Notes: a model not told the origin generated them from the sequence alone. A stretch of DNA of 5,611 nt from CAZYVU01 sp964651435 (GCA_964651435.1 CAZYVU010000071.1:1-5611); one strand, 5' to 3'. Counted from the first letter of the stretch, positions 1 to 5,435 are shown. Numbers and translations: made by a program.

Positions 1-32
1 TGGACGATAGGATAGGCCGTGAAAAAAACTCG

Positions 33-185
33 TCACCAACTATTGACAATATCTCTGAAACCATTCTGAATTGCCCGGAGCTCAAAACCGGCAGCACGTA
101 CGGCTTCCTCCGGGAAGTTCCGGAGATCATCAAGACTCGACCCAACGAACTTCAGCGGCTTGGGACCTATAAGATCATTATACAA
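33..185 (-). pseudogene. N-terminal remnant of a HigB/DUF891 (phage Gp49-like) toxin
   Basis: Reading the minus strand from a TTG at 185 to a TGA at 33-35 gives 50 residues. The stretch KPLKFVGSSLDDLRNFPEEA followed by VRAAGFELRAIQNG is typical of the N-terminus of HigB-type, DUF891/Gp49-like mRNA-interferase toxins. These are usually about 100-120 residues, so only the first third is present. After the stop, the same frame continues RVFFTAYPIV to the window edge. That weakly resembles the central strand of the family (RVFYVAKF-like) and may mean an internal deletion rather than a simple truncation. No ATG is in frame upstream, so the TTG start is a guess. The expected antitoxin partner would lie beyond the window start. 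The family call is fairly sure; the exact nature of the lesion is not. Confidence 0.6.
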
Positions 186-305
186 GTTTTGATATATTCC
201 GCAAGTCTACCTATGTTTGTCCAGTTTCGTAAGGATAACGGAAAGCTAAGCCAGAGTATCCCGACAGGGCCACGATCGGCTTCAGCGCCTTGTTGGCGGC
301 CCTTT

Positions 306-638
306 CTATGCTTTCACAATTTCTATGATGGCCTTAACTACTTCGTTCAGCTTTTCTTTCTTGATATTGCCGACTCGGTACAGGATGATGTGAGTATCTG
401 CGGTGAAGAGGCGGTTGGGCCTTAAGTTGCTCGCCTGTTTAAGACCCCCTGACTCGAAGTCGGCGTCGTCTAGTGAGATGGCGTAGTTGTCTCTTATGCT
501 CTTGCTTGTGATCTGGCAGAGAATGACGTCTTCACCCTCAAGCGGCGCGAGAACGAGGGCCGGGCGCCTTTTTGACTGACTCAGATCCGAGAAGGGAAAG
601 GGAATGACGACAACGTCGCCTTTTACAAACCTTGCCAT
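306..638 (-). CDS. MazF/PemK-like mRNA interferase toxin
   Basis: This 110-residue protein has the usual length and layout of MazF/PemK toxins, which are cytoplasmic endoribonucleases that cut mRNA at short sequence motifs. The N-terminal strand GDVVVIPFPFSD (7-18) leads into the KRRPALVL block (23-30), whose Arg-Pro is the family hallmark. ITSK (43-46) provides the usual Thr/Ser, and GGLKQASNLRPNRLF (64-78) is the conserved region before the last strands. Nothing appears broken. The start is the ATG at 638, preceded by GAGGAG (+ strand 647-652) eight bases upstream. It overlaps the end of the upstream antitoxin gene by 16 bp, so the two are co-transcribed and probably translationally coupled. 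It would be neutralised by binding to that 64-residue protein. Target specificity cannot be read from the sequence. Confidence 0.9.
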   Translation of the reverse strand: MARFVKGDVVVIPFPFSDLSQSKRRPALVLAPLEGEDVILCQITSKSIRDNYAISLDDADFESGGLKQASNLRPNRLFTADTHIILYRVGNIKKEKLNEVVKAIIEIVKA

Positions 639-817
639 GCTTCGTTCTCCTCAGGATTCAGCCAGTCTTTCCTTAAGGAGGACTCGCTCATTGTTGCGGT
701 ATCCAGCTTTTCGCGAAGGGTTTTTGCTTTCAGGAAATGAACGAAATCAAGGACCTCCGAAAGAAGTGGCTCGGGAGCTTCTTCTATCTCGTTTATGAGT
801 TCCTCTTTTGTACTCAT
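623..817 (-). CDS. DUF2281/VapB-like antitoxin of the MazF-like toxin
   Basis: This small acidic protein of 64 residues starts at the ATG at 817, with the Shine-Dalgarno-like AAGGTG (+ strand 823-828) five bases upstream. The helix VLDFVHFLKAK (22-32) and the tail LRKDWLNPEENEAWQGL (48-64) are typical of DUF2281-like antitoxins, which sit directly upstream of PemK/MazF or VapC toxins. The C-terminal Trp-rich tail is the likely toxin-binding segment; this is inferred from the usual antitoxin layout. No helix-turn-helix is visible, so repression of the operon, if any, would use a short N-terminal strand or helix of the AbrB/RHH kind or the toxin complex. The gene ends inside the toxin start region (16-bp overlap), the standard antitoxin-first order of mazEF-type modules. 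Confidence 0.8.
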   Translation of the reverse strand: MSTKEELINEIEEAPEPLLSEVLDFVHFLKAKTLREKLDTATMSESSLRKDWLNPEENEAWQGL

Positions 818-866
818 GGTAGCACCTTTTCTTCATGGATTTATTCACTATTCTCTTACAGTCAGA

Positions 867-875
867 AGTATACCA
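867..875 (-). promoter_or_regulatory. Candidate extended -10 promoter of the MazF-like module
   Basis: On the minus strand the sequence reads TGGTATACT, an extended -10 element (TGn plus TATACT) that would start transcription near 860, giving a leader of roughly 43 bases before the antitoxin ATG at 817. I see no good -35 box at the expected distance, which extended -10 promoters can tolerate. It lies in the 122-base gap between the two toxin-antitoxin modules, the right place for a separate promoter. Confidence 0.4.
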
Positions 876-939
876 CTGTTCCCTGACCTCTGCCCAGCTA
901 TTCTCTCGTCATGGTCGATCTCTATCGCCAACGGAAAGT

Positions 940-1293
940 TCACCGGGAGGCCCGCTTTTTGGCCGATCCGGTGGAAGGATTTGTTCGACTCTGCGCCTCC
1001 ACTTTTCCCGTCTCTTTGGTCAGTCGCAAGTCAAGACGGCAATCGATGGCCTGCGCGTACTTACGTAATGTAGCAAGGGAAGGAGAATGTTTCCCGTACC
1101 CTGACTCCAAACGCGCAACGACTGACTGGGTCGTACCCATCCGCTCCGCAACCTGGGCTTGGCTGACGCCTGCTGCGGCACGGGCTTTGAGGAATTCGTC
1201 CAGTAACGCAAACTCTTCATCAAGCCGATCGTACTCGGCTTTTACGTCGAGACGCTCCAAGGCACGAGACTTAACTTCTTTATGTTTTAGCAT
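940..1293 (-). CDS. higA: HigA-like XRE-family antitoxin and repressor
   Basis: This 117-residue protein carries a Cro/C1-type helix-turn-helix. The segment GVSQAQVAERMGTTQSVVARLESG (42-65) has the expected Q-A-x-x-A-x-x-M-G-x-x-Q-S-x-V-A-R-x-E pattern, with the recognition helix at about 56-63. The N-terminal part (about 15-40) is a charged helical region, and the C-terminal tail is Lys/Arg-rich and probably disordered. It belongs to the HigA antitoxins encoded downstream of HigB/Gp49-like toxins: the protein binds the toxin and represses the operon. The start at 1293 has a near-perfect Shine-Dalgarno AAGGAGG (+ strand 1300-1306) six bases upstream, and it overlaps the toxin end by 14 bp. 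With its own strong ribosome site, it can be made even though the toxin frame is broken. The probable operator is the palindrome at 1628-1645. Confidence 0.88.
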   Translation of the reverse strand: MLKHKEVKSRALERLDVKAEYDRLDEEFALLDEFLKARAAAGVSQAQVAERMGTTQSVVARLESGYGKHSPSLATLRKYAQAIDCRLDLRLTKETGKVEAQSRTNPSTGSAKKRASR

Positions 1294-1619
1294 TCGTGAC
1301 CTCCTTCATCCGCCGTCGGGCTAAGGCTAGCTCCTTCGGTGGCGTCTTGTCAGATTTCTTGATAAATTGGTGCAAAATCATGATTTTCTTTCCGATCACG
1401 GTACAGTAAAGTACGCGGGCAATGCCCTCTTCCGCCTTTAACCGCAGTTCAAACAGTCCCTCACCCATCGCCCGCACGTGAGGCATCCCCAAATCCGGTC
1501 TATAAATTCCCATGCGGTCTGAATATCGAAGGTAGCGGGCAACGAGGCCAGCGGGTAATGCCAGGATCTCCGCCTGAAGCGACTCATTGTAAATTGCAAT
1601 ATGTGATTGTCCAATTCAT
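1280..1619 (-). pseudogene. higB: HigB-like toxin, frameshifted near its N-terminus
   Basis: The downstream frame encodes YNESLQAEILALPAGL, then GLFELRLKAEEGIARVLYC and LHQFIKKSDKTPPKEL, an unmistakable HigB/Gp49-like RelE-superfamily toxin that inhibits translation by cutting mRNA. The only ATG-initiated stretch in this frame starts at 1513 and gives 77 residues, about 30 too few, with no ribosome site. The homologous N-terminus continues upstream of it without any ATG, GTG or TTG. The natural ATG is at 1619 in another frame: it reads MNWTITYCNLQ and stops at 1584-1586. Removing one copy of a 7-bp near-duplication (1586-1599) joins the frames into a 110-residue protein, MNWTITYYNESLQAEIL onward, the normal family length. 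The toxin is therefore probably off in this copy, unless frameshifting or a non-standard start rescues it. The cognate antitoxin gene overlaps its end and is intact. Confidence 0.75.
1586..1599 (-). repeat. 7-bp tandem near-duplication that breaks the HigB frame
   Basis: On the minus strand TTGCAAT is followed directly by TTACAAT, two 7-mers differing at one base. Seven is not a multiple of three. Deleting either unit restores one open frame from the ATG at 1619 to the HigB stop at 1280. This looks like a slipped-strand duplication. The one mismatch suggests the event is not brand new, or that the second copy arose imperfectly. Confidence 0.65.
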
Positions 1620-1625
1620 GGATAC

Positions 1626-1631
1626 ATTATA
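1626..1631 (-). promoter_or_regulatory. Candidate -10 box of higBA, possibly leaderless
   Basis: On the minus strand TATAAT ends six bases before the ATG at 1619 (TATAAT-GTATCC-ATG), which would place the transcription start at or next to the A of the start codon. No Shine-Dalgarno sequence precedes that ATG, consistent with a leaderless message. No convincing -35 box is visible. A second TATAAT at 1660-1665 would give a leader of about 34 bases and is an alternative. Confidence 0.45.
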
Positions 1632-1645
1632 GCATAAATGCTATA
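1628..1645. promoter_or_regulatory. Palindromic operator, probably for HigA
   Basis: TATAGCAT-AA-ATGCTATA is a perfect inverted repeat with 8-bp arms and a 2-base centre. It overlaps the candidate -10 box just upstream of the HigB start. HigA-type dimers bind such short palindromes and autorepress their operon, so this is the best operator candidate in the window. The assignment to HigA is by position, not by a known consensus. Confidence 0.6.
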
Positions 1646-1744
1646 TCCAGCGCATTGAGATTATACAATCCCTGCGGCCGAACGATAAGCTCAGCCAGAG
1701 GCGCAAGCAGCCTTTGCTTTCTCCGATTTGGCTGCAGCATTGGG

Positions 1745-2515
1745 TTATGTGCCACTCTGTTCATTCTCCCCCAACGCAGTTTTGGCAAACAAGAATTCCT
1801 TGCCATATAGGTTGTATTCGAATTGAAAAACGACGACTTCTTTGCCGTCGATCCATGGCTTTAAGCCGTGATAGATGTTTTTTATAAGGCCGCGACTATC
1901 TTTCGGCATGACTATGAATACGCGCCAATCGCCCGGTTCAGGCCTGAGGCGATGATAATATCTGGAGATTTGCCCATTTAGTCTGTCGATGTCGTCACGG
2001 TTCAGGGGTTTTGATTTCAACTCCATGAGGACGTTCCGGCCAAATTGATCGGCGGCCACAATGTCCACCCTCCACTCACCGATGGCCCGTTGCCTTTCGA
2101 CGAGTTCCAGCCCAGGTTCAAGCACTGCCAGATTGTCCACCAAATAGTTCTCCAGCGCTTTCTCTGGAATCTGTACAGAAGTGCGCGGACGCTTAGCGTC
2201 CGGTCTGTTGGAAAAATGATACCTGGAAAACTCCGCGCATTCAGAATAGTGTTTTGCCTCCGCTTCAAAACGGCGGGGTTCTTCTTGTGAGGATGCCCGT
2301 CCAAATGCCGATTGCCGGACACAAAATGGCAAGTAGTCAGGTTCAAATAACGTCACTTCAGGACAAACGTTTTCGACGGAAGTGGCAATATCATGCGTGT
2401 ACGCCCATGATATCACCTCCACCGACTTAATCATGCCTTCCGGGTCCCATCTTTGGCCTGTCTTATGTAGGAATTCCTCAAATGAAATACCGGCCCCACC
2501 CAAGTTCATCCCCAT
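1745..2515 (-). CDS. PD-(D/E)XK nuclease-like protein (DUF91/NucS-type C-terminal domain)
   Basis: This is a 256-residue protein. The C-terminal half (about 117-240) has the order of a DUF91/NucS-like restriction-endonuclease fold: helix EKALENYLVDNLAVLEPGLE (118-137), WRVDIVA with the first catalytic Asp at 151, FGRNVLMELK with the Glu-x-Lys pair at 165 and 167, then a GQISRYY helix with Gln at 182 and the strand WRVFIVMP (about 197-204). All expected catalytic positions are present. Such domains cut or bind branched or mismatched DNA in NucS, and occur widely in uncharacterised defence and repair proteins. The N-terminal 115 residues are unfamiliar to me. I chose the ATG at 2515 because GAGG lies six bases upstream; the frame is open further up to 2761, but that stretch runs into the insertion-element end. 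Substrate and pathway are unknown. A HigBA-like module lies downstream in the same orientation. Confidence 0.65.
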   Translation of the reverse strand: MGMNLGGAGISFEEFLHKTGQRWDPEGMIKSVEVISWAYTHDIATSVENVCPEVTLFEPDYLPFCVRQSAFGRASSQEEPRRFEAEAKHYSECAEFSRYHFSNRPDAKRPRTSVQIPEKALENYLVDNLAVLEPGLELVERQRAIGEWRVDIVAADQFGRNVLMELKSKPLNRDDIDRLNGQISRYYHRLRPEPGDWRVFIVMPKDSRGLIKNIYHGLKPWIDGKEVVVFQFEYNLYGKEFLFAKTALGENEQSGT

Positions 2516-2521
2516 TTTATA

Positions 2522-2525
2522 CCTC
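2522..2525 (-). promoter_or_regulatory. Ribosome-binding site fixing the start of the NucS-like gene
   Basis: GAGG on the minus strand, six bases before the ATG at 2515. It favours this start over the upstream in-frame ATGs that fall within insertion-element sequence. Confidence 0.55.
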
Positions 2526-2580
2526 GTTTCAACCGCCCTACAACAGTCTGCGAGAATAGGACATCGCCTTGGCCTTTGCC

Positions 2581-2622
2581 GCTCATCTGAATTGACCCAC
2601 CCCTGCTCAGAAGAATTGACCC
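2581..2622 (+). repeat. Left-end repeats of the IS21-like element, 24-bp period
   Basis: Two direct repeats, GCTCATCTGAATTGACCC (2581-2598) and GCTCAGAAGAATTGACCC (2605-2622), start exactly 24 bases apart and differ at three positions. Repeated blocks at the termini are normal for IS21 elements and serve as transposase binding sites. They lie about 66 bases upstream of the NucS-like start codon on the opposite strand. Confidence 0.7.
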
Positions 2623-2787
2623 GGTGGTGAGAACCGGTCCGCGATATTCTCGTATATGAACAGAACACCCCAAGACCATCAGAAAGGCCCTCGTTTACCC
2701 TCCCGAAACACCGCATCACCCCCAGCCTTCTGTGCCGCATCCATCCCGACCCCGTGTACACTATAAAAAAACCTTGGGGGTGCGCGG
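2623..2787 (+). other. Leader between the element's left end and its first gene
   Basis: This 165-base stretch has no supported gene. It ends in the AT-rich run CACTATAAAAAAACC (2759-2773) and the Shine-Dalgarno-like GGGGGTG (2776-2782) for the GTG start at 2788. A TACACT or TATAAA at 2757-2767 could be a -10 box, but no matching -35 box is seen. CACCCCAAG (2666-2674) and CTTGGGGGTG (2773-2782) are complementary apart from one extra base, so a long-range hairpin covering the ribosome site is possible. Confidence 0.35.
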
Positions 2788-3126
2788 GTGGTCAAACGGT
2801 GCCAATTCTGCGGAAAATACTTTACTCCGGATCACCGGGTGAAGGATCGGCAGAAGGCATGCTTTGATCCCGCGTGCAGAAAGAAACGGAAACAGGCTGC
2901 CCAGGCGGCATGGGCCAGGAAGAACCCGGGGTACTTCGTCGATCTCTACGAGACCTACGTGAAGCCCTGGAGAAGACGGACCATGATAAAAGACGAGATA
3001 CCCCTTGCAAAGCCGCTCCAGAAGGTCATTCTCCTCATACCGGATGACAAGGTCGGCATGATAAAAGATGAGATAAGGCTGCACAGGGTTGGTACGCGGA
3101 CATTTGCCGCTACCGGGTACGGGTAG
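2788..3126 (+). CDS. Four-cysteine zinc-ribbon protein carried by the IS21-like element
   Basis: This 112-residue protein starts at a GTG with GGGGGTG five bases upstream. Its N-terminus has CQFC (Cys5 and Cys8) and a second pair in CFDPAC (Cys25 and Cys30), a zinc-ribbon pattern, followed by a very basic helix RKKRKQAAQAAWARK (31-45) and NPGYF. I know no functional name for it; small basic proteins with this opening seem familiar beside IS21-type transposases, but I cannot confirm that here. Residues 66-112 contain MIKDEI twice (66-71 and 91-96), 25 residues apart, from the DNA repeat described separately. The next gene starts 43 bases downstream on the same strand. Zinc and a basic helix suggest nucleic-acid binding, perhaps element ends or the transposition complex; this is inference. 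Identification as a real gene is good, role unknown. Confidence 0.7.
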   Translation: MVKRCQFCGKYFTPDHRVKDRQKACFDPACRKKRKQAAQAAWARKNPGYFVDLYETYVKPWRRRTMIKDEIPLAKPLQKVILLIPDDKVGMIKDEIRLHRVGTRTFAATGYG

Positions 3127-3147
3127 GCCGTGATAAAAGACGAGATG
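2983..3147 (+). repeat. Three spaced copies of TGATAAAAGAYGAGATR
   Basis: Copies at 2984-3000, 3059-3075 and 3131-3147 match over 17 bases with one or two differences and are spaced 75 and 72 bp apart. The first two encode MIKDEI inside the zinc-ribbon protein. The third lies just after its stop codon, still in the same frame (VIKDEM), and before the ParB-like start. A diverged relative, ATGATGAACGACGAGATG, forms the istA start at 4059. They may be internal protein-binding sites or leftovers of duplication. Confidence 0.7.
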
Positions 3148-3169
3148 GACCGTCACGTTCTCCTTCGGT

Positions 3170-4210
3170 ATGATCTGCGCCATGGACGGCAAACGCCTTC
3201 AGGAGATCGAGATTGCACAGATCAATCTCCGCTATGCCCACACACGAATAGAACGGCCCGAAACGGTTCGCGCACTGGCAGCCTCCATCGAACGTGCGGG
3301 CCAGACCGTCCCCGTCATCGTCCTGCAGTCCCGCGTTCTGCTCGACGGCTATCTGCGGGTGCAGGCCCTTGAGCGCTTAGGGCGCCACACGGTGATGGCG
3401 GAGATCTGGGAAGGCACCGAGGAAGACGCCCTCATGGAGATTATCGCCCGCTCCCATACCCGCAGATGGGACGTGTTCGAAGAGGCGGCCCTTCTCGCGG
3501 CGCTGCAGGAGCAGCACCACCTCTCCCAGGAACGGATCGCCTCCCGGGTGGGACACAGACAAAGCTGGGTCTCGGGGAGACTGGCGCTCTACCACGCCCT
3601 CACGGAAGACCTGATCGCGCTGATCCGGAAAGGTGCGGTCTCCACCTGGACGGTCACGCGGGTCATCGTCCCCATTGCGCGCGCGATACCCGAGCACGGG
3701 AAGCTCCTCACGGAGCATCTCCCCGGGGCGTCAACGCGGGAGATGGCCCAGTTCTTCCGTCACTACCGGAAAGCGACCCGTCGGCAGCGGGAGAACATGG
3801 TCCGCGAACCGGCCCTCTTCTTCGCGGCGCTTCGCGCAAAGGAGGAGGACCGGGAGGCCGGCGTTCTCAAAGAGGGCCCGGAGGGCGCGTATCTCAGGGA
3901 CCTGCGCATCATCACCCACATGCTCAAAGGACTCCTGAAGGATGTCCCCCTCCTGTTCTCTTCCGACGAGAGCACCGCTGACCGCCGCCTCCTCGTTGCC
4001 GCCTTCCGGGACAGCCGGAAGCACTTCGCGGAACTCGAACACGCAATCGGGAGATACCATGATGAACGACGAGATGATCCGGACCATGCTCACCCTCGCC
4101 GGGCGGGGGGTTCCCATCCGGGAGATCGCCCGGATGCTGACAATCTCCCGGAACACGGTGAAAGACGTCATCCGGGGGAAAGAACGCACCCATCGGGCAT
4201 CCCCGCATGA
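3170..4210 (+). CDS. ParB/KorB-like protein carried by the IS21-like element
   Basis: This is a 346-residue frame. Residues 11-100 form a ParB N-terminal domain: the EIAQINLRYAHTRIERPETV opening, VPVIVLQSRVLLDGYLR, and GYLRVQA (60-66), which fits the GxxRxxA motif used by ParB proteins for CTP. The next ParB motif, normally ENxxR before an acidic EEA, is here ARSHTRRWDVFEEA (93-106), so the Glu-Asn that helps hold the nucleotide is missing. A helix-turn-helix follows at about 117-138 (HLSQERIASRVGHRQSWVSG). Partition ParB proteins form DNA clamps at parS, but no parA or parS is seen here, and the gene sits in an istA operon. That suggests a role in transposition or its control. From about residue 297 the frame overlaps istA and turns Arg/Pro/His-rich, so the natural end may be near 4060. 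No good ribosome site precedes the ATG at 3170; ATG at 3182 is an alternative. Confidence 0.78.
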   Translation: MICAMDGKRLQEIEIAQINLRYAHTRIERPETVRALAASIERAGQTVPVIVLQSRVLLDGYLRVQALERLGRHTVMAEIWEGTEEDALMEIIARSHTRRWDVFEEAALLAALQEQHHLSQERIASRVGHRQSWVSGRLALYHALTEDLIALIRKGAVSTWTVTRVIVPIARAIPEHGKLLTEHLPGASTREMAQFFRHYRKATRRQRENMVREPALFFAALRAKEEDREAGVLKEGPEGAYLRDLRIITHMLKGLLKDVPLLFSSDESTADRRLLVAAFRDSRKHFAELEHAIGRYHDERRDDPDHAHPRRAGGSHPGDRPDADNLPEHGERRHPGERTHPSGIPA

Positions 4211-5435
4211 GGAACACGTTCCCCGCATCCGGGAGGCCTTCACGATGGCCCGAGGCAACGCGGTGAGGGTTCGGGAGATCCTCGAAGCACAGGGGGTCCA
4301 TATCCCCTACAGCACCCTCACGCGGATCGTGAGGGACCGGGAACTCCGGGAGGATCGCACACAACGCTCCGGCGCCTACACCTTCGGACCCGGCGAGGAG
4401 ATGCAGCACGACACCTCTCCCCATCAGGTGATGCTCGACGACAGGAAGGTCAGGGCCCAGTGCGCCGGGTTGGTGCTCGCCTCTTCGAGAAAGCTCTTCA
4501 TCCAGTACTACCCGTCATTCACCCGGTTCGAAGCGCGGGTCTTTCTCGATCGCGCCTTCAGATATATGGAAGGAACCTGTCCCCGCTGCACGATCGACAA
4601 CACGAGCGTCATCGTGGCCCACGGATCAGGTCCCGATGCGGAGATCGCCCCCGAGATGGAGCGCTTCGGCGAGATCTACGCCGTCAGGTTCGTTCCCCAT
4701 GCCATAGGCCATGCGGACAGGAAGGCCAGGATCGAACGGAACTTCGCCTATGTAGAGGGGAACTTCCTTGCCGGTCGCACCTTCCGGGACTGGCACGATC
4801 TGAACGAACAGGCAATACGCTGGTGCAACGAGGTGGCGAATACGAAAGTGAAGCGTTCCCTGGGCATGAGCCCGGAGGCCGCCTACCTCATGGAGAAACC
4901 GTATCTCACACCCCTTCCTCCGTATATCCCTCCCGTCTATCAGACGTTCATGCGGACCGTTGATCTCGAGGGCTATGTTCATGTCGACACGAACCGCTAC
5001 TCGGTACCGGAACGGTTGGTCGGCAAGGAGGTGGAGGTCCACAAATTGTGGGACACGATCGAGGTCTTCGCGAAGAACCAAAAGGCGGCCGATCATCGGC
5101 GGCTTATCGATAAGCGGGAGAGCCGCCTGACCGCACCCGGCCATCATGAACCCTTGCACCGGGCGAGAACCTATGACGGGCCCTCAACAGAAGAGAAGGC
5201 TCTCACCGGGCAGCACGAGTGGCTCGATACCTATGTCAGAATACTGAGGAATCGGTCTTCCGGCAGGGGTGTCAGACCCTTGCGGAGACTGCTGGATTTG
5301 AAGCGGACCTATCCGCCCGAGGCCTTCGAGAAGGCGGTTCTGGAAGCATCACGCTATGGACTATGTGATCTTGCCCGGCTGGAACAGGTAATCCTCTCGT
5401 ACGTGGCCGGCGACTTCTTTACCGATGACCTATGA
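4059..5435 (+). CDS. istA: IS21-family transposase IstA
   Basis: This is a 458-residue protein. A Hin/resolvase-like helix-turn-helix lies at 17-38 (GVPIREIARMLTISRNTVKD). The rve-type catalytic core follows, with Asp118 in EEMQHD, Asp180 in the TIDN motif and Glu226 in KARIER, so the DDE triad is complete. The HTH reads the terminal repeats and the core joins the element ends to target DNA with help from the AAA+ partner IstB. The C-terminal part (about 300-335, VDTNRYSVPERLVGKEVEVHKL) is the conserved IstA beta-barrel region. The start at 4059 (or 4062) is chosen for GGGAG at 4049-4053 and because upstream residues in this frame are unlike the family. It starts inside the end of the ParB-like frame and overlaps istB by ATGA, pointing to coupled translation. 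No frameshift or internal stop is seen, so it looks functional. Confidence 0.93.
   Translation: MMNDEMIRTMLTLAGRGVPIREIARMLTISRNTVKDVIRGKERTHRASPHEEHVPRIREAFTMARGNAVRVREILEAQGVHIPYSTLTRIVRDRELREDRTQRSGAYTFGPGEEMQHDTSPHQVMLDDRKVRAQCAGLVLASSRKLFIQYYPSFTRFEARVFLDRAFRYMEGTCPRCTIDNTSVIVAHGSGPDAEIAPEMERFGEIYAVRFVPHAIGHADRKARIERNFAYVEGNFLAGRTFRDWHDLNEQAIRWCNEVANTKVKRSLGMSPEAAYLMEKPYLTPLPPYIPPVYQTFMRTVDLEGYVHVDTNRYSVPERLVGKEVEVHKLWDTIEVFAKNQKAADHRRLIDKRESRLTAPGHHEPLHRARTYDGPSTEEKALTGQHEWLDTYVRILRNRSSGRGVRPLRRLLDLKRTYPPEAFEKAVLEASRYGLCDLARLEQVILSYVAGDFFTDDL

Noticed and set aside
267..302. GGGCC/GGCCC inverted repeat after the MazF-like gene, as a terminator.
   Set aside because: The arms are 5 bp with a long loop and there is no U-tract in the right orientation.
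211..335. A minus-strand open stretch containing NKALKPIVALSGYSGLAF that ends at 211.
   Set aside because: It looks protein-like, but it has no ATG, GTG or TTG start, overlaps the MazF-like gene end and matches no family I recognise.
1707..1735. Inverted repeat GCAGCC/GGCTGC downstream of the NucS-like gene, as a terminator.
   Set aside because: The loop is 17 bases, the stem is only 6 bp and no T-run follows on the minus strand.
2516..2761. An 82-residue N-terminal extension of the NucS-like gene, open up to an ATG at 2761.
   Set aside because: Most of it crosses the IS left-end repeats and reads as low-sense protein, and a ribosome site supports the start at 2515.
2983..3147. A CRISPR array, suggested by regularly spaced repeats.
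   Set aside because: There are only three copies of 17 bases with 55-58 base spacers that are coding, and no cas gene is present.
2761..3192. A 143-residue minus-strand frame with repeated VFYHG motifs.
   Set aside because: It is the antisense of the TGATAAAAGACGAGAT repeats and the zinc-ribbon gene, with no ribosome site.
3466..3981. Long GC-rich alternative frames over the ParB-like gene (for example 171 residues on the plus strand).
   Set aside because: These are shadow frames in high-GC DNA with repetitive Gly/Pro/Arg composition and no recognisable domain.
3942..4058. An upstream extension of the istA frame to an ATG at 3942.
   Set aside because: The residues are Ser/Pro-rich shadow sequence of the ParB-like gene, and a ribosome site precedes the ATG at 4059.
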